Positions 12,776 through 24,457 are shown, counted from the first letter of the stretch. The stretch: DNA of 64,000 bases from Zygnema cylindricum (GCA_037447655.1 JBBHKE010000460.1:1-64000), one strand, 5' to 3'. The notes: a model not told the origin generated them from the letters alone. Numbers and translations: made by a program.

Positions 12776-13753
12776 AAAAACAGATGTAACCTCAATATAG
12801 AATGTCATTTTTAAATGTTTTTCGAAATTGAAATTGGTTGTGAAGATTTCTCTCGCCATATTCAGAGGGTAGAAACTGGAGACGTAGTGTGACATGCGGC
12901 TTTCTTTTTTGACAAGATTTTTGATTCCATTTACTTTTTTGAAAAATACCAGAACTGCTAAGTGAATATATATTACAGTTCGATAAAATTGATTGACTGT
13001 TCTCTTTGAGACACATGACTGAGGTCTCAATAAAAGTAACCTATGGTTATCTAAATCATTCATTATCTTTGACTTGCTTCTCTCCCTCTCTGCTACCCCT
13101 CACCTCCCTTTCCCCTCCCTTTCCCCCTCACTTTGTTTCCCTCCCTAGTTGTAGACAGCAGGTTTCTGTAGTCTTTCCTGTCTCTTTGTCCTCTCTCCCA
13201 CTTCCTTTATCTCTCCCTCTCTCCACAGTTGCATCTTCGCTGAAAAAATAATCTCTAAAAATGATTTTTTTTTTCTCTATCTCGTTAAAGTAAATACTGG
13301 CAAACAATTTAATCTTGAATGAAAATCCAGAGTTTCCTCTCTTGGCCAGATTTTGTCTGCTTATTGTTCATCAATCAGTTGGCCTCTGGGCAGATAAGAT
13401 AAAAGGCAAAAACAAAAAATTTAAAAGAAAAATGAAAATCAATTGTAGGCTTGAAGAAAAGTATTTGCAAATCTGTGATTTTGATACATTGAAGGCATCT
13501 CTTCTATACACCTTCAATTTCATGAACCAGATTTACAAGTAAAAGGATAATTGATGATACCATTAATTTTGAAAGCTATTCAAAATCTGAATGTATGCAA
13601 TTGATTTCATCACAGAAAAACAAACAAAATTATAGAAACATGAAAAGAAAGTTCATTGTTTGAAGAATTGAACTTTTTTTTGAAATTTGATGAGGCCTCA
13701 TCTACCGAAAATTATAGAGGATTCAAGCTTAGGAAAACTACAATTTGATGCAG
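12776..13753. other. No gene; pyrimidine-rich patch
   Basis: AT-rich sequence with a CCCTCTC-type patch at about 13060-13230. ORFs here reflect composition only. Confidence 0.5.
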
Positions 13754-13955
13754 TACACCACTAATCGTTACTAGTGTTAAAATTTTCTTCGCCACTTAAA
13801 ACATATTTTCTCCGTGCACTCTTGTCGAATTGTCAACTGGAAACTGCCAATAGGAAGGTGAGAATCTTACCTTCCAATAGCAACCATCGTATTGACAATC
13901 CGACGAGTGTGCACGGAGAGAAAATGTTTTAAATGGCGAAAAAACTTTAACACTA
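13754..13955. mobile_element. MITE type B (copy B1), right end interrupted
   Basis: Starts TACACCACTAATCGTTA. It has long inverted arms around a short centre: TTTTCTCCGTGCACTCTTGTCG on the left, and CGACGAGTGTGCACGGAGAG on the right. The terminal right arm is cut at ...TTTAACACTA, where a type C element begins. Non-autonomous and non-coding. The other B copies at 14412, 22438, 23421, 24458, 30471 and 43438 show the same arms. Confidence 0.75.
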
Positions 13956-14156
13956 CACCGCGAATCGTTATTAGCGTTGAGAAATTATTAGTGTAAAGAA
14001 AAAATAAGTGTCATTTATTCTAATTTAGTACTGGGAGACGTGGCAGATTATGGTCCACGTCCTTAAATAGTGTAGTTTATTCTATTTAAGGTATTGATGT
14101 CAAAATTTTGGGGCGCCGATATAGAGTTCATAACGCTAATAACGATTCACGGTGTA
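13954..14156. mobile_element. MITE type C (copy C1), nested in B1
   Basis: 203-bp element from TACACCGCGAATCG to CGATTCACGGTGTA, with TA at both ends. It shares terminal repeats with B and D but has a different interior (AAAATTTTGGGGCGCCGATA near the right). It begins at the TA of the B1 right arm, which indicates insertion into a TA target. Confidence 0.75.
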
Positions 14157-14431
14157 GTATCAATTAGCTGTGTAGTGTTGAGTTGTTTCCCATTAGAGAA
14201 GTGATTCAGTACTTTTTCATCTATCTTTTTGTGGGGACTTTGATGTCTCGTATATACTCGAAATGGACTATTCCTTTCAAATCGTGTTGTTACTAAACAT
14301 GTATTATTGATATTGATTAAAATGTTTTAAGTTTTAACGATAAAGCAAAAAATGCCGAATTGCAAGAGATTGAGACTATCGCTATCAAAATTATTGCCAT
14401 CAATATCATGCTACATCGTGTATCGTTTTTA

Positions 14432-15139
14432 GGCCTGTTCTCCATTAGGCGATCCCAGTAAACATGCGGATACGTCTATTTCTAGTGTTTACTGGCACGG
14501 CCTTCCATTATGTCTTGCCAGTAGACATCGTTTCTCAATTATGATTGGCGCCACATAGGTTAGTTTTCAGATTCTTAAAATCTAGAAATAATCTTTAAGC
14601 TGAAAATTTGTACGTAATATTTGTACAGGTGGAGGTAGTTAATGACTCGTACGAAAATTTTGCGACCAGATTTTAATTTTGAAATTGAAAATCATAAATT
14701 CGGAACGGAATATAAAAAAGGCGCCGCAAATTTTTAAGGTCAGCGGATGTCAGAAGGAGCGTGCGAAGATATTTCGGTCGACCTTCATACACCGACCGTA
14801 GGAAGGCACATGGCGTGTACGACGTGTTCGATTCACATTGCCCGTTCGTGGTGTATTTTTTTTCTAATTTTCACGTGTACCAATTGTACGCGACCAGTGT
14901 GAAGAAACTCTCCTCCCGAGGAGAGTCTCTTCACACTGGACGATGTGTGTGATTGCTTCGCGAATCTAAAAAAGTGAAAAATCTAACGGTCGACATTTAC
15001 GCCTATAATATTGGAACCATCCAGTAGACATGTTTCGTCATGTTTCGTCTGACAAAAAAAATAAAAATGGTACGAATCTGTACGAAATCGTACGGCGTCC
15101 AGTAAACAACCACACTTTTTCTCTAATGGAAGTTCACCC
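14432..15139. mobile_element. PIF/Harbinger-like non-autonomous element E1
   Basis: A 708-bp element begins GGCCTGTTCTCCATTAG and ends CTAATGGAAGTTCACCC. These are imperfect inverted ends. TTA lies on both sides (14429-14431 and 15140-15142), the 3-bp TWA duplication expected for PIF/Harbinger. No transposase ORF is present. The right 230 bp recur at 47147-47374, and related ends occur at 29105-29880. Confidence 0.8.
14894..14939. repeat. 22-bp hairpin inside E1
   Basis: Two 22-bp arms, CCAGTGTGAAGAAACTCTCC... and its inverted copy, pair with one mismatch around a 2-base loop (CC). The arms are much better conserved with each other than ordinary neutral sequence would be. Similar hairpins occur at 27072-27129 and 29297-29340. 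Confidence 0.85.
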
Positions 15140-15340
15140 TTAGTGTTAATAATTGTCTGCACTTAAAACTACTTTTCTCCGTACACACATGTCGGATTTT
15201 GAATCTGACGGTTGCGATTGAAAGGTAAGATTCCTAGCTTCCGATTGGCGTCTCAGATTGAAAATCGGACAAGTGTGTACGGAGAAAGGATGTTTCAAGC
15301 GGCAAAAAAAACATTAACACTAATCGCGATTCACGATGTA

Positions 15341-15900
15341 GTTTACTGCCATATAAAAAATTGGAGTTAAATGAGGACCATAATTACCATCAATATCAAT
15401 GAACTCTACCTCCAAGGGAATCAAACTCGATAAAATAAAAATACGACCATTCAACATTTTTGTTTCTTCTCACTTGATCAAAGAAATCAAATTCACAATT
15501 TTGCTTGTAAACCTAAAGGTGTAACCCAATGTTCTAAAAAACATATCTCAAAAAATTACAAGATCATCAAAAAACATCAAATCTACCCATAAAAATTAAC
15601 ATTTGAAAATCAAAACATCGAAACCTACGATCACAAAACTATCCCAACCCTTATGGTTTTTGAAAATCACAAAACTGTTTTTCCATCATTGCCAGCATAA
15701 ATGTTTGCCTCTCAAAAAAAGGGATCTCAAAAGTTGCTCAACCCAAACTGTTAGTATGAATATCATAAGATTTTGGAGGGAACATGAGGTAACTCTGGAA
15801 GTAAGAGCTTTTGATAATGCAATATCATTCAGAAATACTAACGCCATATAAAAATCGGGATATGAAATTGAATTTTGATGTAAATGAGAATGGCGTGCAA
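15341..15900. other. AT-rich, no gene seen
   Basis: AT-rich sequence between MITE B2 and a CT microsatellite. Small ORFs are not supported. Confidence 0.5.
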
Positions 15901-16050
15901 TCTCGCATCTCTCCCTCTCTCTTTCTCTCTCTCTCTCTCCCTCTCTTTCTTTCTCCCCCCCCTCTCTCCCCCTCTCATTCTTTCTCTCCCTCTCTCTCTC
16001 CCTCTCTTTTCCTTTCGTTCTCTCTCTCTCGCCCTCTCTCTCCTCAGCCA
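15900..16050. repeat. CT/GA microsatellite
   Basis: Interrupted (TC)n tract with short CCCC runs. ORFs on both strands here (Ser/Leu-rich on +, Arg/Glu-rich on -) are translation of the repeat. Confidence 0.9.
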
Positions 16051-16701
16051 AGGACCTGTCAAACCTGCACAACCTTTGCTTACTTACAACAAACAACTTT
16101 GCAGTATTTTACGGCCGCCAGGTTGTGTCACATGTAATTCCGTTAGAACGGCTTACGTCGGAATTTCGGCAGGAAGTGGAGCTTGTGCTGACACGCATGA
16201 AATATACACGTGGAACTTCCAAAATAGCCTACAAAATACAGTAATCTGGTGCCTTTTATTTGTTTATTTTTTTGTTTTGTGGCCTTCATGTTTTATCGGC
16301 AAAGAAGTATAGAAACGGTATCGATTGGAAAATTGTATTTTTTAAAGATGTCAGTGCTACGAAAGGCTTGCTATTGTTCAACTCGAATGCTTATGAGCAT
16401 GTCAGTTCAGATTGGGTGTCGCTCTTACGATTTATTTTTTTAATCCATGTTGCCTTCTGAACTATTTTTTTTGCTATTACTTGTTTTTCTGTGAGTGTCC
16501 ACTAATTTCCATCATCTATGTGTATCCTTTATATTTATCAGCATGAGACTATTGAGTTATTAAACATTCTTTCGAAGACCATGCACAGAAAACAATAACA
16601 GTACCATGCAGAAAAAAGAAAGGTCTACATTGTAAATGTGTACGAATCTTACTTCTCACAAAACTTCATATTTAACTCGTCCGAAGACTGAATTTTATCA
16701 G
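16051..16701. other. No gene seen upstream of proline-rich exon
   Basis: Mixed sequence without a supported ORF. It would be intron or upstream region if the proline-rich exon at 16702 is real. Confidence 0.4.
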
Positions 16702-16857
16702 GAATACCTCCTACCCCTCCTTTACCTCTTCCTCCTCAACCGCCGCCTTCAAGGCTACCCCCATCTCCTCCTCTTCAACCGCCACCTCGTCCTCCCTTTC
16801 CTCTACCTCCGCCTTTTCCTCCCTTTTCTGCACCACTTCTTCCCCCACTGCCTCCGG
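16702..16857 (+). CDS. Possible internal exon encoding a proline-rich segment
   Basis: 156 bp lie between a good acceptor (TTTTATCAG) and a strong donor (GTAAGT at 16858). One frame is open throughout and is made mostly of Pro with Leu, Phe, Gln and Arg (PPTPPLPLPPQPP-type runs), as in formin FH1 segments or extensin-like proteins. No neighbouring exon could be linked, no start codon is assigned, and the gene, if any, is unknown. It may be a gene fragment or chance sequence. Confidence 0.35.
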
Positions 16858-17859
16858 GTAAGTCATTCCATTCTCCCTCTAGCCTTCTCTGCTTTCAGTT
16901 TGTATTCATAAGTTTTCGGATTTGTTAAAATCTAAATGTCAGCAGAACAAATGATTGAAATTTTAGTATCTTTTCTAATGGCAAATGTCAAATGTCGAAA
17001 TGGTCAATGCCTACAGTTAATTATTTAGAGTATAATGTCCCATAAGCATTGTCCAGTATCCTATTGCTACTGTTAACTCTCACTGTTATTTTCCAATGTC
17101 AAGTGTAAAATATGAAGTACATTGCGCATTGAAACATTAAATATCCAATTGTCTCGTGCCTAACTTCAGACTCACTTAGTAATTTTTTTCCTCTCACTCT
17201 CTCTATTACATTTGATAACGCTTCGCTAAATGATAAAACAAAAAAAAAATTACCTCTTGATTTCAATCGATCAGACTCTATTAAGAAAGCGTCACGGCAA
17301 AACCATTTGAATACATGGGAACCCAAGAAGTGGATGACAAAGGCGAAACCAACAAAATTGGCAAGCGAAACAAAAAAAGGGTATAAAATATACTAACACA
17401 TGGACAAAAGTCGCATCAACCAAAGAGATTCAAAGAAGAAACAATCATAGAAGTAGCAACACAATAGTGCACCCAAACCAGCGCTACCCAACCAAATCAC
17501 AACAAAGTTTGCCACCAAAGGGAAGAAGCAGGAAGGAAAAGTGGAAGCCCAAGGGTGGAGCGTGCGGTAGTGAGCAAGGGCAAATAAAGGTCCACCAAGA
17601 GAGTCGCCCCGACGAGAGCCGTTTGCAAAGGAAAGATGAACCAAGTTGCTATCAGCTGAGAAAGAGATGTGGTTGGTCAGTATTTCCAGCTGCGCGCCGA
17701 ATAGCAAGTGCGCTTACCAGCAGCTAAGATGCGTTACAAACCGTTAGATCAAAATTTCCTCGGCGAAGCTGTGAAAACATCTGCCACGTTAACTACATTG
17801 CGTCGGACATCGGTTGCATCTTGCCCGTATGTCAAACAGAGGTCGCAAAAGTCAAAACT
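16858..17859. other. No gene seen
   Basis: Opposing ORFs at 17393-17707 (-) and 17467-17727 (+) overlap, and neither has a recognisable domain. AT-rich around 16900-17400. Confidence 0.45.
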
Positions 17860-18044
17860 TTAGATACCTGAATCCGGCATTTGTTTGTTTTTTCAAAATC
17901 TGAAAACCCGAAATCCGGGTGGGTTATTGGACGCTCCTAACTTTTAACCCGGTACCCGACACGCGTTTAAGAAAAAAAAGTTAACCGAAACTCGATTTCT
18001 AGCGACTGCCCGTACCCATCCGTTCCCGAATCAGTACAAAATTA

Positions 18045-19371
18045 GGGTACGCCCCCATGTGGTTGTTCAGGTATTTTTCTGTCGTTTTCTTTTCAAACTT
18101 AGCGTCGTACTACCTAAGTTGAAACCGTACGAAGAAATTGCAAATTTGTAGAGTACAATTTGCGTCATTCTCGAACTTAAGATGTACGAAAATTTGTCGT
18201 CTTGTGCTTTTTCGACCCACTGTCACGTCATCTTCAAACTTATCATAAACCACATCGGCAATGTCTTTTAAGCAAATCAGAACCGTTTACACAAATAGGA
18301 AACCATATTACCACGTATGAAAAGTTTTTAAAAGTTATTGACGACTGAAAAAAGTACAAAGCTGTTCGTTTCTGTCCGCATGCACCTTGTAGTGTTTTTT
18401 TTTGAAGGGGTCTCGATGGTGCAGTGTCATTACACGTAAAGGTGAAAAATCTGCGAAGGTGAAAAAATTGCGAAGTCATGGCCGCCGGACAAGAAAGGTT
18501 TACGCAAAGGCATGTCGTCACGAACCTTAAGTAACAATTTCGAGCAAACACATAGAGACGCCTGATATTCGAGTCCACCGGATCCGTGCTAAAATATAAA
18601 GAAAGTTCGCTAAGGGTACTTTTGCATGTGCTAAGTTACAGTTTTCTTCTATCGTTTTCCTCCATAACTTATAAAAAAACAAGAAAATCCGCAACCGTAC
18701 CAAAAAATTGAAATTACCGCCTTACAAGTTGCGTTACCTTGAAACTTTACATGTACTGTAGTTTATAGTCTAGCGCAATGCAGTTTGTCGTTTAGCGCAT
18801 TTCGACCCACTTTCGTGTCATTTAGCTCATCTTCAAACTTTATATAACGAGGTGATGTTAGATAAAGTTCCATGAGGTTAGCGAATAGTCAGATGCTATC
18901 GCGCGTGTCGGAAGTTTTTGACAATTTTTGTGCCCGTAGTACAAAAAAAAGAACGTTTCCAGCCTGTGCGTGACTTTTTTCCGTGCGCTTTTTTCCGTAC
19001 AAGAGTCGTGGAGGGGGTCTTAACCAACATACGCCATTTCGCAAAAGCGAAGTCCATGAAAGCGCCTCTTTCTCTCTCTCTCTTGCCCTCTCCCACTACC
19101 GCGTCCATCTCACACTTCTTGCAATGAAAAAAGTCAATAATGGTATCAAATGAAAGATCTCTAAAAACGTTTTTTTTTTACTATGCGTATTTTGATGGCA
19201 ATTAGAGTGAGAAAATACTAAAAAATAAATTCAAAATAACGACTTCATTTCTTTACATTCGACTACTCTGAAAGTAGTACGGATAATCTTCCCTTAAAAA
19301 TAAAGTTACAAGACTAAAGTTTCGGTTACATGCGAAAGTACCCTAATTTACAATTACATGGGGCCATACCT
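18045..19371. mobile_element. PIF/Harbinger-like element F4
   Basis: Left end GGGTACGCCCCCATGT and right end (inverted) AGGTATGGCCCCATGT match at 13 of 16 positions. TTA flanks both ends (18042-18044, 19372-19374). The interior shares the stretch near TAATGGTATCAAATGAAAGAT with the other F copies. No transposase was recognised. Confidence 0.75.
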
Positions 19372-19459
19372 TTAGTGGTACACCTCCATTATACCTTCCA
19401 CGAGACCAAGAGTAAAAAGGACAATAATTTTGTGTACTTGGATAGTATGGACACTACAG

Positions 19460-19662
19460 TACACCATGAATTGTTATTAGCGTATAGAAATTTTTAGTGT
19501 AAAGAAAATATTAGCGTCATTCATTCTATCTTAGTGCCAAGTATCGTGGCATATTATGGTCCACGTCCTTAAATAGTGTAATTTATTCTATTTAAGGTAT
19601 CAATGTCAAAATTTTGGGGTGCCGATATACCGTACATAAGGCTAATAACGATTCACGGTGTA
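19460..19662. mobile_element. MITE type C (copy C2)
   Basis: 203 bp from TACACCATGAATTG to GATTCACGGTGTA, TA at both ends, collinear with C1 (same length and same AAAATTTTGGGG motif near the right end). Confidence 0.8.
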
Positions 19663-19890
19663 TTGCACTGAAGTGCAACGTACCTACGAAACCTTCATTT
19701 TTTTTAGTTTTTACTTACCCGACCGTACCCGATTTTTTTTTTGTTTTTTAATCTCCCGGCCGAATCCGGCCGGCCTTCAAAATTTTGGCACCCGAATCCG
19801 TTCCAGATCCGACGTGGCCGACCGAGTACCTTATTCAGGGTACCTATAGCATATCGACACGATTCTAAGCGATTTGATGTGCATCACTAA

Positions 19891-20748
19891 GGGGGTGTCC
19901 CCATGTTTCAAAGTATCTACTTTTATCTGTCTTTTTGCCTTTTTTTTTCAGGGAACTTTGACAAAAACCTTAGCCGTACAAAAAAAATCATTTTTACCAA
20001 AGTAGAGTGAACGTCAATTCATACTTTGAATGTACGGCATGTTTGTCATCATGCGAATGCATTTTGGTGTTTTCCCCTTTTCGACCCCCGGGCAAGAGAA
20101 TCCAGCCCAATAAAAAACTTCTTCCAAAATCACCTCGAGGGAGTGATTTTAGTTCTGGTACCGCCCAAATAGCGAATGAAAAACGAACCACGCACGCGCC
20201 ACACGATTTGTAAAATTTCAGGACGAAGGAGAGTCCTCGCTATTTTTCTCCGTGCCAGTCAGGCGCTATGTACGGAAAAAAACCGCAGGGGTCTGGACCT
20301 CCAATTTCAATCATGGGTCCTTTGCAATTTTTTTTGCCGTCGTCACCTCTCCTCTCTCCCTCTCACACTATTGCTTGCATCTCACACTTTTTAAAATGAG
20401 ACACGACAATATTGGTATAAAATGAAAGATATTTTAAAAATATTTATTCTGACAATTTTTAGGGTTTTTTTTAATGACAGGTCGAGTGAGAAAAATAGAA
20501 AAAACGAACTCGGAAAACCATGGCGGAAAGAACTTGAATCCGCGACGTCGACGTTGTCACAAGAGTGTGACGTCACAATGTCACCAAACCCTAAACGTCT
20601 ACAATTTCACAAAAATCTAAACGTCTACCACTGTCGCTGTTTTTGTTGGCGTCACCAATCGTCGGAAGTTTCGTAGTCGCCTTCAATCGTCACAATTTGT
20701 ACCTACGTCTACAACCGTCACATGTCAAAGTTCCGATTTCATTTTCGN
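19891..20748. mobile_element. PIF/Harbinger-like element F2, right end lost in gap
   Basis: Begins GGGGGTGTCCCCATGT directly after TAA (19888-19890). It is collinear with the reverse complement of F1 (43889-44832), including AATGAAAGATATTTT and the GACGTCGACGTTGTCAC segment. It runs into the N gap while still matching F1, so its last 90-110 bp and right duplication are not in the assembly. Confidence 0.8.
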
Positions 20749-20758
20749 NNNNNNNNNC
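20749..20758. other. Assembly gap of 10 N
   Basis: Ten undetermined bases. The F1 comparison shows that the right end of F2 should lie here, so the true gap is longer than the placeholder. Confidence 0.99.
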
Positions 20759-21400
20759 CATGCGCTTTTCCATTTCCCTTCGTCCGCTCGTTTAATCCCA
20801 ATCTGCGTCCTCTGTTTCTCTCTCTGTTTCTATCTCTGTTTCTCTCTCTCTGTCGTTGTCTCTCGTGCCTTTCCGTTCGTATCATTCCGCTCATTTGGTT
20901 ATTCATTCGAATCCTGTTCTGCTTCTTCTGGCATGTCTTCTGGCATGTCAACGTCTCCTCCTTTCCTTTCTTTGTTTGTTTCAATCACTTCCTGTGTTAG
21001 AGTCTCTGTCTTCTCTTCTTCCCCCTCTGCCTCTGTGGCACTGTCTTTGTCTTATTCTCCGTCTTGTCCTAGCTTTATTTGCCTAAAATTTTCTTGCCTT
21101 CTTTCCTTTCCTTCGTCTATCTGTCCTTCTGTCTCTGAGATTGTGTCCTTCACTAACTTTGTTTGTTTCTTTCCTTTCCTCCTCTGCAACTGTACGGTCT
21201 TCTGTACGGTCTTCTTCGTCTTGTCCTAAGCTTACTTATTGGTTTACTCGCCTTACTATGCTTGCCTTTCCGTGCTCTCTGTTGCTGTCTCTCTCTCTTT
21301 GTCTCTATCTTTGTCTCTCTCTTTGTCTCCTGCGTCTAACCCTAATTTGCTCGCCTGCTTCCCTTTACCTTTTCGCGTACCAGATCGGCCGCACGAGCGG
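20759..21400. repeat. Pyrimidine-rich low-complexity region
   Basis: CTCTGTTTCTCTCT-type sequence with TGTACGGTCTTC repeats near 21195. All frames of the minus strand were considered and contain stops. ORFs on + are Ser/Leu/Phe-rich composition products. Confidence 0.6.
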
Positions 21401-22437
21401 CTCGGCTAAATGACTGCGACTGGCAACTCGTCGCTTTTCACACCACGATCGCGCACGCGACTGGAGGGAAATGGTTATACTGCAGTACAGTACGAACCTT
21501 ACCTGCACTGTAATTTACTGTAGTGTCGTGCATGGAGCCAAGTGCATCTGCACCTGGCTGGAGGCGGCGAGAACTGAAGTTCCATGTGGCACAGAGCAGA
21601 CGCTTCATGAACCTGTACGCTTTTTATCTAGATTTTTAGCTGCCAATCTGACGGTCGTGAGAGCTTCCGGAAGGATGAGAATAAAATTAGACCCGTCCAT
21701 GTGGGCTCAGTGTGACCTTTTCAAATGTAGCCAATCAGGGAACTGCCTTTGTAGGCGTGGCGTTCACAAAGTAGAGACGAAGGTGTCCACATTCTTTGTA
21801 CCCCGATGCCAAAAGTGACAATTTCGCACCGGACACTACAGTAGAATGTTTCTGTCCCCAGCATTGACTTTCACAGACAGCCAATTGGCGGACGCCAGCG
21901 TTGCTATCCGCGGTATACTCCTGGGTGTTGAAACTTTTTAGGTCTATATGTACTTTATTCCAGCATAAGGTAGTAAATTAGAGTGTACAGTGGATAAAAG
22001 CCTGTACGAAAGGACAAAGTTCCAGTATTTCATTTTGGTTTTGGTTTCCAACCTAGCCATGTCAACATGCCATGGAGCGTGACAGTCACCCGAGTTTTCG
22101 GCGGCGAGGCACCGACAAAACTACAAAACTATGCTTGGCGTCGCAAAACTACACGCGCGAATATGTGCATTGAACCTGGACTTTTTTTCATTATTAGGCT
22201 CCTCGGGCAATGTGTACGGACGAATGGTAGGCCTTTACAACAGGTGATTCGCATCTCTAGCGAATGACGGCATGTCCTCATCACGCCATGTACGCGTATT
22301 TGATATTTCCCATTTTTGTGTTCTTTCGCATGCATTGAATGATTTAACCGTAGTAAATTGTTAAGATTTTCCCCGAGTTCATAGATTGAATCGTGACCGT
22401 CCAGCAGACCGACGACATCCTTGTCGTTTTGGCAGCT
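21401..22437. other. No gene seen
   Basis: Mixed-composition sequence rich in GTAC words. The ORF at 21471-21818 has no recognisable domain or splice context. Confidence 0.45.
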
Positions 22438-22659
22438 TAAACCGTGGATCGCTATTAGTGTTAATGTTTTTTTCGCCACTTAAAACATCTTTTCTCCGTA
22501 CACACTTGCTGGATTGTAGATTTGACGGTTGCGATTGAAAGTTAAGATTATCAGCTTCCGATTGGCGGTCTCCAATTGAAAATCGAACAAGTGTGTACGG
22601 AGAAAAGATTTTTGAAAGTGGCAAAAAAAATATCAACACTAATAGCGATTGTCGGTGTA
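22438..22659. mobile_element. MITE type B (copy B3)
   Basis: TAAACCGTGGATCGCTATTA at the left and an inverted end closing with CGGTGTA at the right. Internal arms TTTTCTCCGTACACACTTG and its inverse form a near-complete foldback. Confidence 0.8.
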
Positions 22660-23420
22660 CTGTACTGTAGTGTCATTTCTGTCCCCTTTCGACATCTTCG
22701 ATTTTCACGACCAACCAGAAACAACTGATACGGATGGACTGACGCAGTTTGCTTATCTAATGTAGAATTCTTTCATCTTTTTTTTTGTCGTTTTATCGGT
22801 CTAGATTCTACACACGGCTCCACCGACCATTTTATTCGACCGGATCGAGTCAAATAAAAAAAATTGCGACTGTACTTTAATTTTATCGCCCTGGATCTAA
22901 AAATTATTAGAATCGACAATTTTTTTGGCTCCTCGCGAAGTATCAATTTCTCATTATAGCTCGACACGTGACCCGTTCGCATACAAAATTTTGAACATGG
23001 TTTCTGCTGTGCAAAATTTACACACGTGTAAGTTATGTTTCCGATTGCTCTACCTTACTTTCACCAGCCGACCACAAATTCAAAATGTAGAAATCTTTGC
23101 ACTTTTCCACGTGGCAAAAGCCGACAGCATTACCCCTTTTCCTTTCCGATTTATTGTTTTCACCTGTGGTCGATTCATCTCAGATTTTCAGCAGTTAAAC
23201 CCTCTCGTCGTACTTGCAATTGCTAAAAAAAACGACAAAAACTTGCTAACACCATCGCGGTAGATACGTTCAAGTCATCCGTACACACTGCCAGATTTCT
23301 TATCCAGGAAAAAACATTCAATTTAATGCGAACAGTGCTTTTATCTAGCCACTTCCATCCAAAAGTCCACACTATTCGCCAAATATTACCGGCCACGCAA
23401 GACGTTCACGTCGCTGTCAG
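22660..23420. other. No gene seen
   Basis: AT-rich spacer between MITEs. The ORF at 22925-23263 lacks recognisable features. Confidence 0.45.
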
Positions 23421-23630
23421 TACACCGTGAATCGTTATTAGCGTCAATGTTTTATTCGCCTCTTTTCCCTGTACACACTTGTCGGATTTTCAATTTGAGA
23501 CCGCCAATCGAAAGCTGATAATCTCAAATTTCAATCGCAACCGTCAGATCCATAATCAGACAAGTGTGTACGGAGAAAAGATTAAGTGGCGGAAAAAGCA
23601 TTGACGCTAATAACGATTCACGGTGGTGTA
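23421..23630. mobile_element. MITE type B (copy B4)
   Basis: TACACCGTGAATCGTTATTA at the left, inverted match at the right (AACGATTCACGGTGGTGTA, with a short duplicated GGTG). Foldback arms TGTACACACTTGTCGG and inverse are present. Confidence 0.8.
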
Positions 23631-24457
23631 CAATGCCGGCCGGAATCCAGTAAAGTAACACTATATAGTGTTTAGGGCTATCAAAGGGTTAGTCTCCATC
23701 AGATCATGTGAAACGTGTCACAATGTCGAGACGCTAAAAGCCAAACGTCTTGTCGCAAGGGTTAAGATATTTTTGTTCCGTTTTTTAATAGTTAACAGAT
23801 ACGACAAAATGAGCACATGCTCCAATGGAAATATATCCACAGTATATAGGTCCAATTTCCGGGTACCAATAAAAACGCTAATTAATGGTGTTCTAAAACT
23901 TTGAAATCGATAACCCTAAAAATTTGTGGACAGAAATCATCTACGCTTTCCGGTAACAAGTGCGATAGTGACATCGACCGTACCGCCTATCAATCTTAGC
24001 CAAGCGACGAAATGATAACAAGACGACAAATCAGCCTGTCATGGTACTTATTTTGTCGTCTCCCAGTCTGTCTTTTTATATTACCGCTCCAATATCTATC
24101 CTCCACGGAACAGCCTCCCATGTCCGTACATATTCATACATATCTTGTCAATTTTGCGGACCATTTGTCGCTTTTGCTGAGCTACACTATTTCTATACAT
24201 TATGTACGGACACCACACTATTTATAGTACGTCGTTCTTGGACGCCTCAAAATGTTCAAATACAGCCTTTCCTTTCTCAGTCTGGAGTTTCACGACAGCT
24301 GGCAGTCAAACAATATTTGGAAAAGTACATAAAAGGACATTTTTCCATAAAATATGCACTTTTCCGCACCAATAGCGTGTACGTATCGAAAAATCGCATC
24401 GGGACCAGAAAGCTGCACGCAAAATGCTTTCCGTACAGAAACAAACATACAGTACGG
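23631..24457. other. No gene seen
   Basis: AT-rich sequence with short unsupported ORFs. Confidence 0.45.

Larger units (their letters stand above)
14412..15340. mobile_element. MITE type B (copy B2), split by element E1
   Basis: The left terminus TACATCGTGTATCG lies at 14412-14431. The remainder, with typical B arms, resumes at about 15143 and ends CGATTCACGATGTA at 15340. The two parts join at a TTA in the B consensus, which is exactly the triplet duplicated around E1. Confidence 0.75.
17860..19890. repeat. Older repeat G, broken by F4, C2 and F2
   Basis: Segments with CCCGAATCCG/CCGGCCGAATCC-type words (17860-18041 and about 19663-19887) flank inserted elements F4 and C2 and stop at the F2 insertion. 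A related segment follows C3 at about 30131-30330 (CCGAATCCGACCGATCC, GGTCGGCCGGGTATGG). In both places the G unit abuts the right end of a type C MITE. Nature and borders are unknown. Confidence 0.5.

Noticed and set aside
15686-16312. Overlapping Arg/Glu-rich and Ser/Leu-rich ORFs
   Set aside because: Both strands are open only because of the CT/GA repeat.
17393-17727. Opposing ORFs of 86 and 104 codons
   Set aside because: They overlap on opposite strands, with no recognisable motif and no splice context.
20739-21413. Possible Glu/Lys-rich disordered protein on the minus strand
   Set aside because: Every frame carries stops, and the signal is explained by pyrimidine-rich composition.
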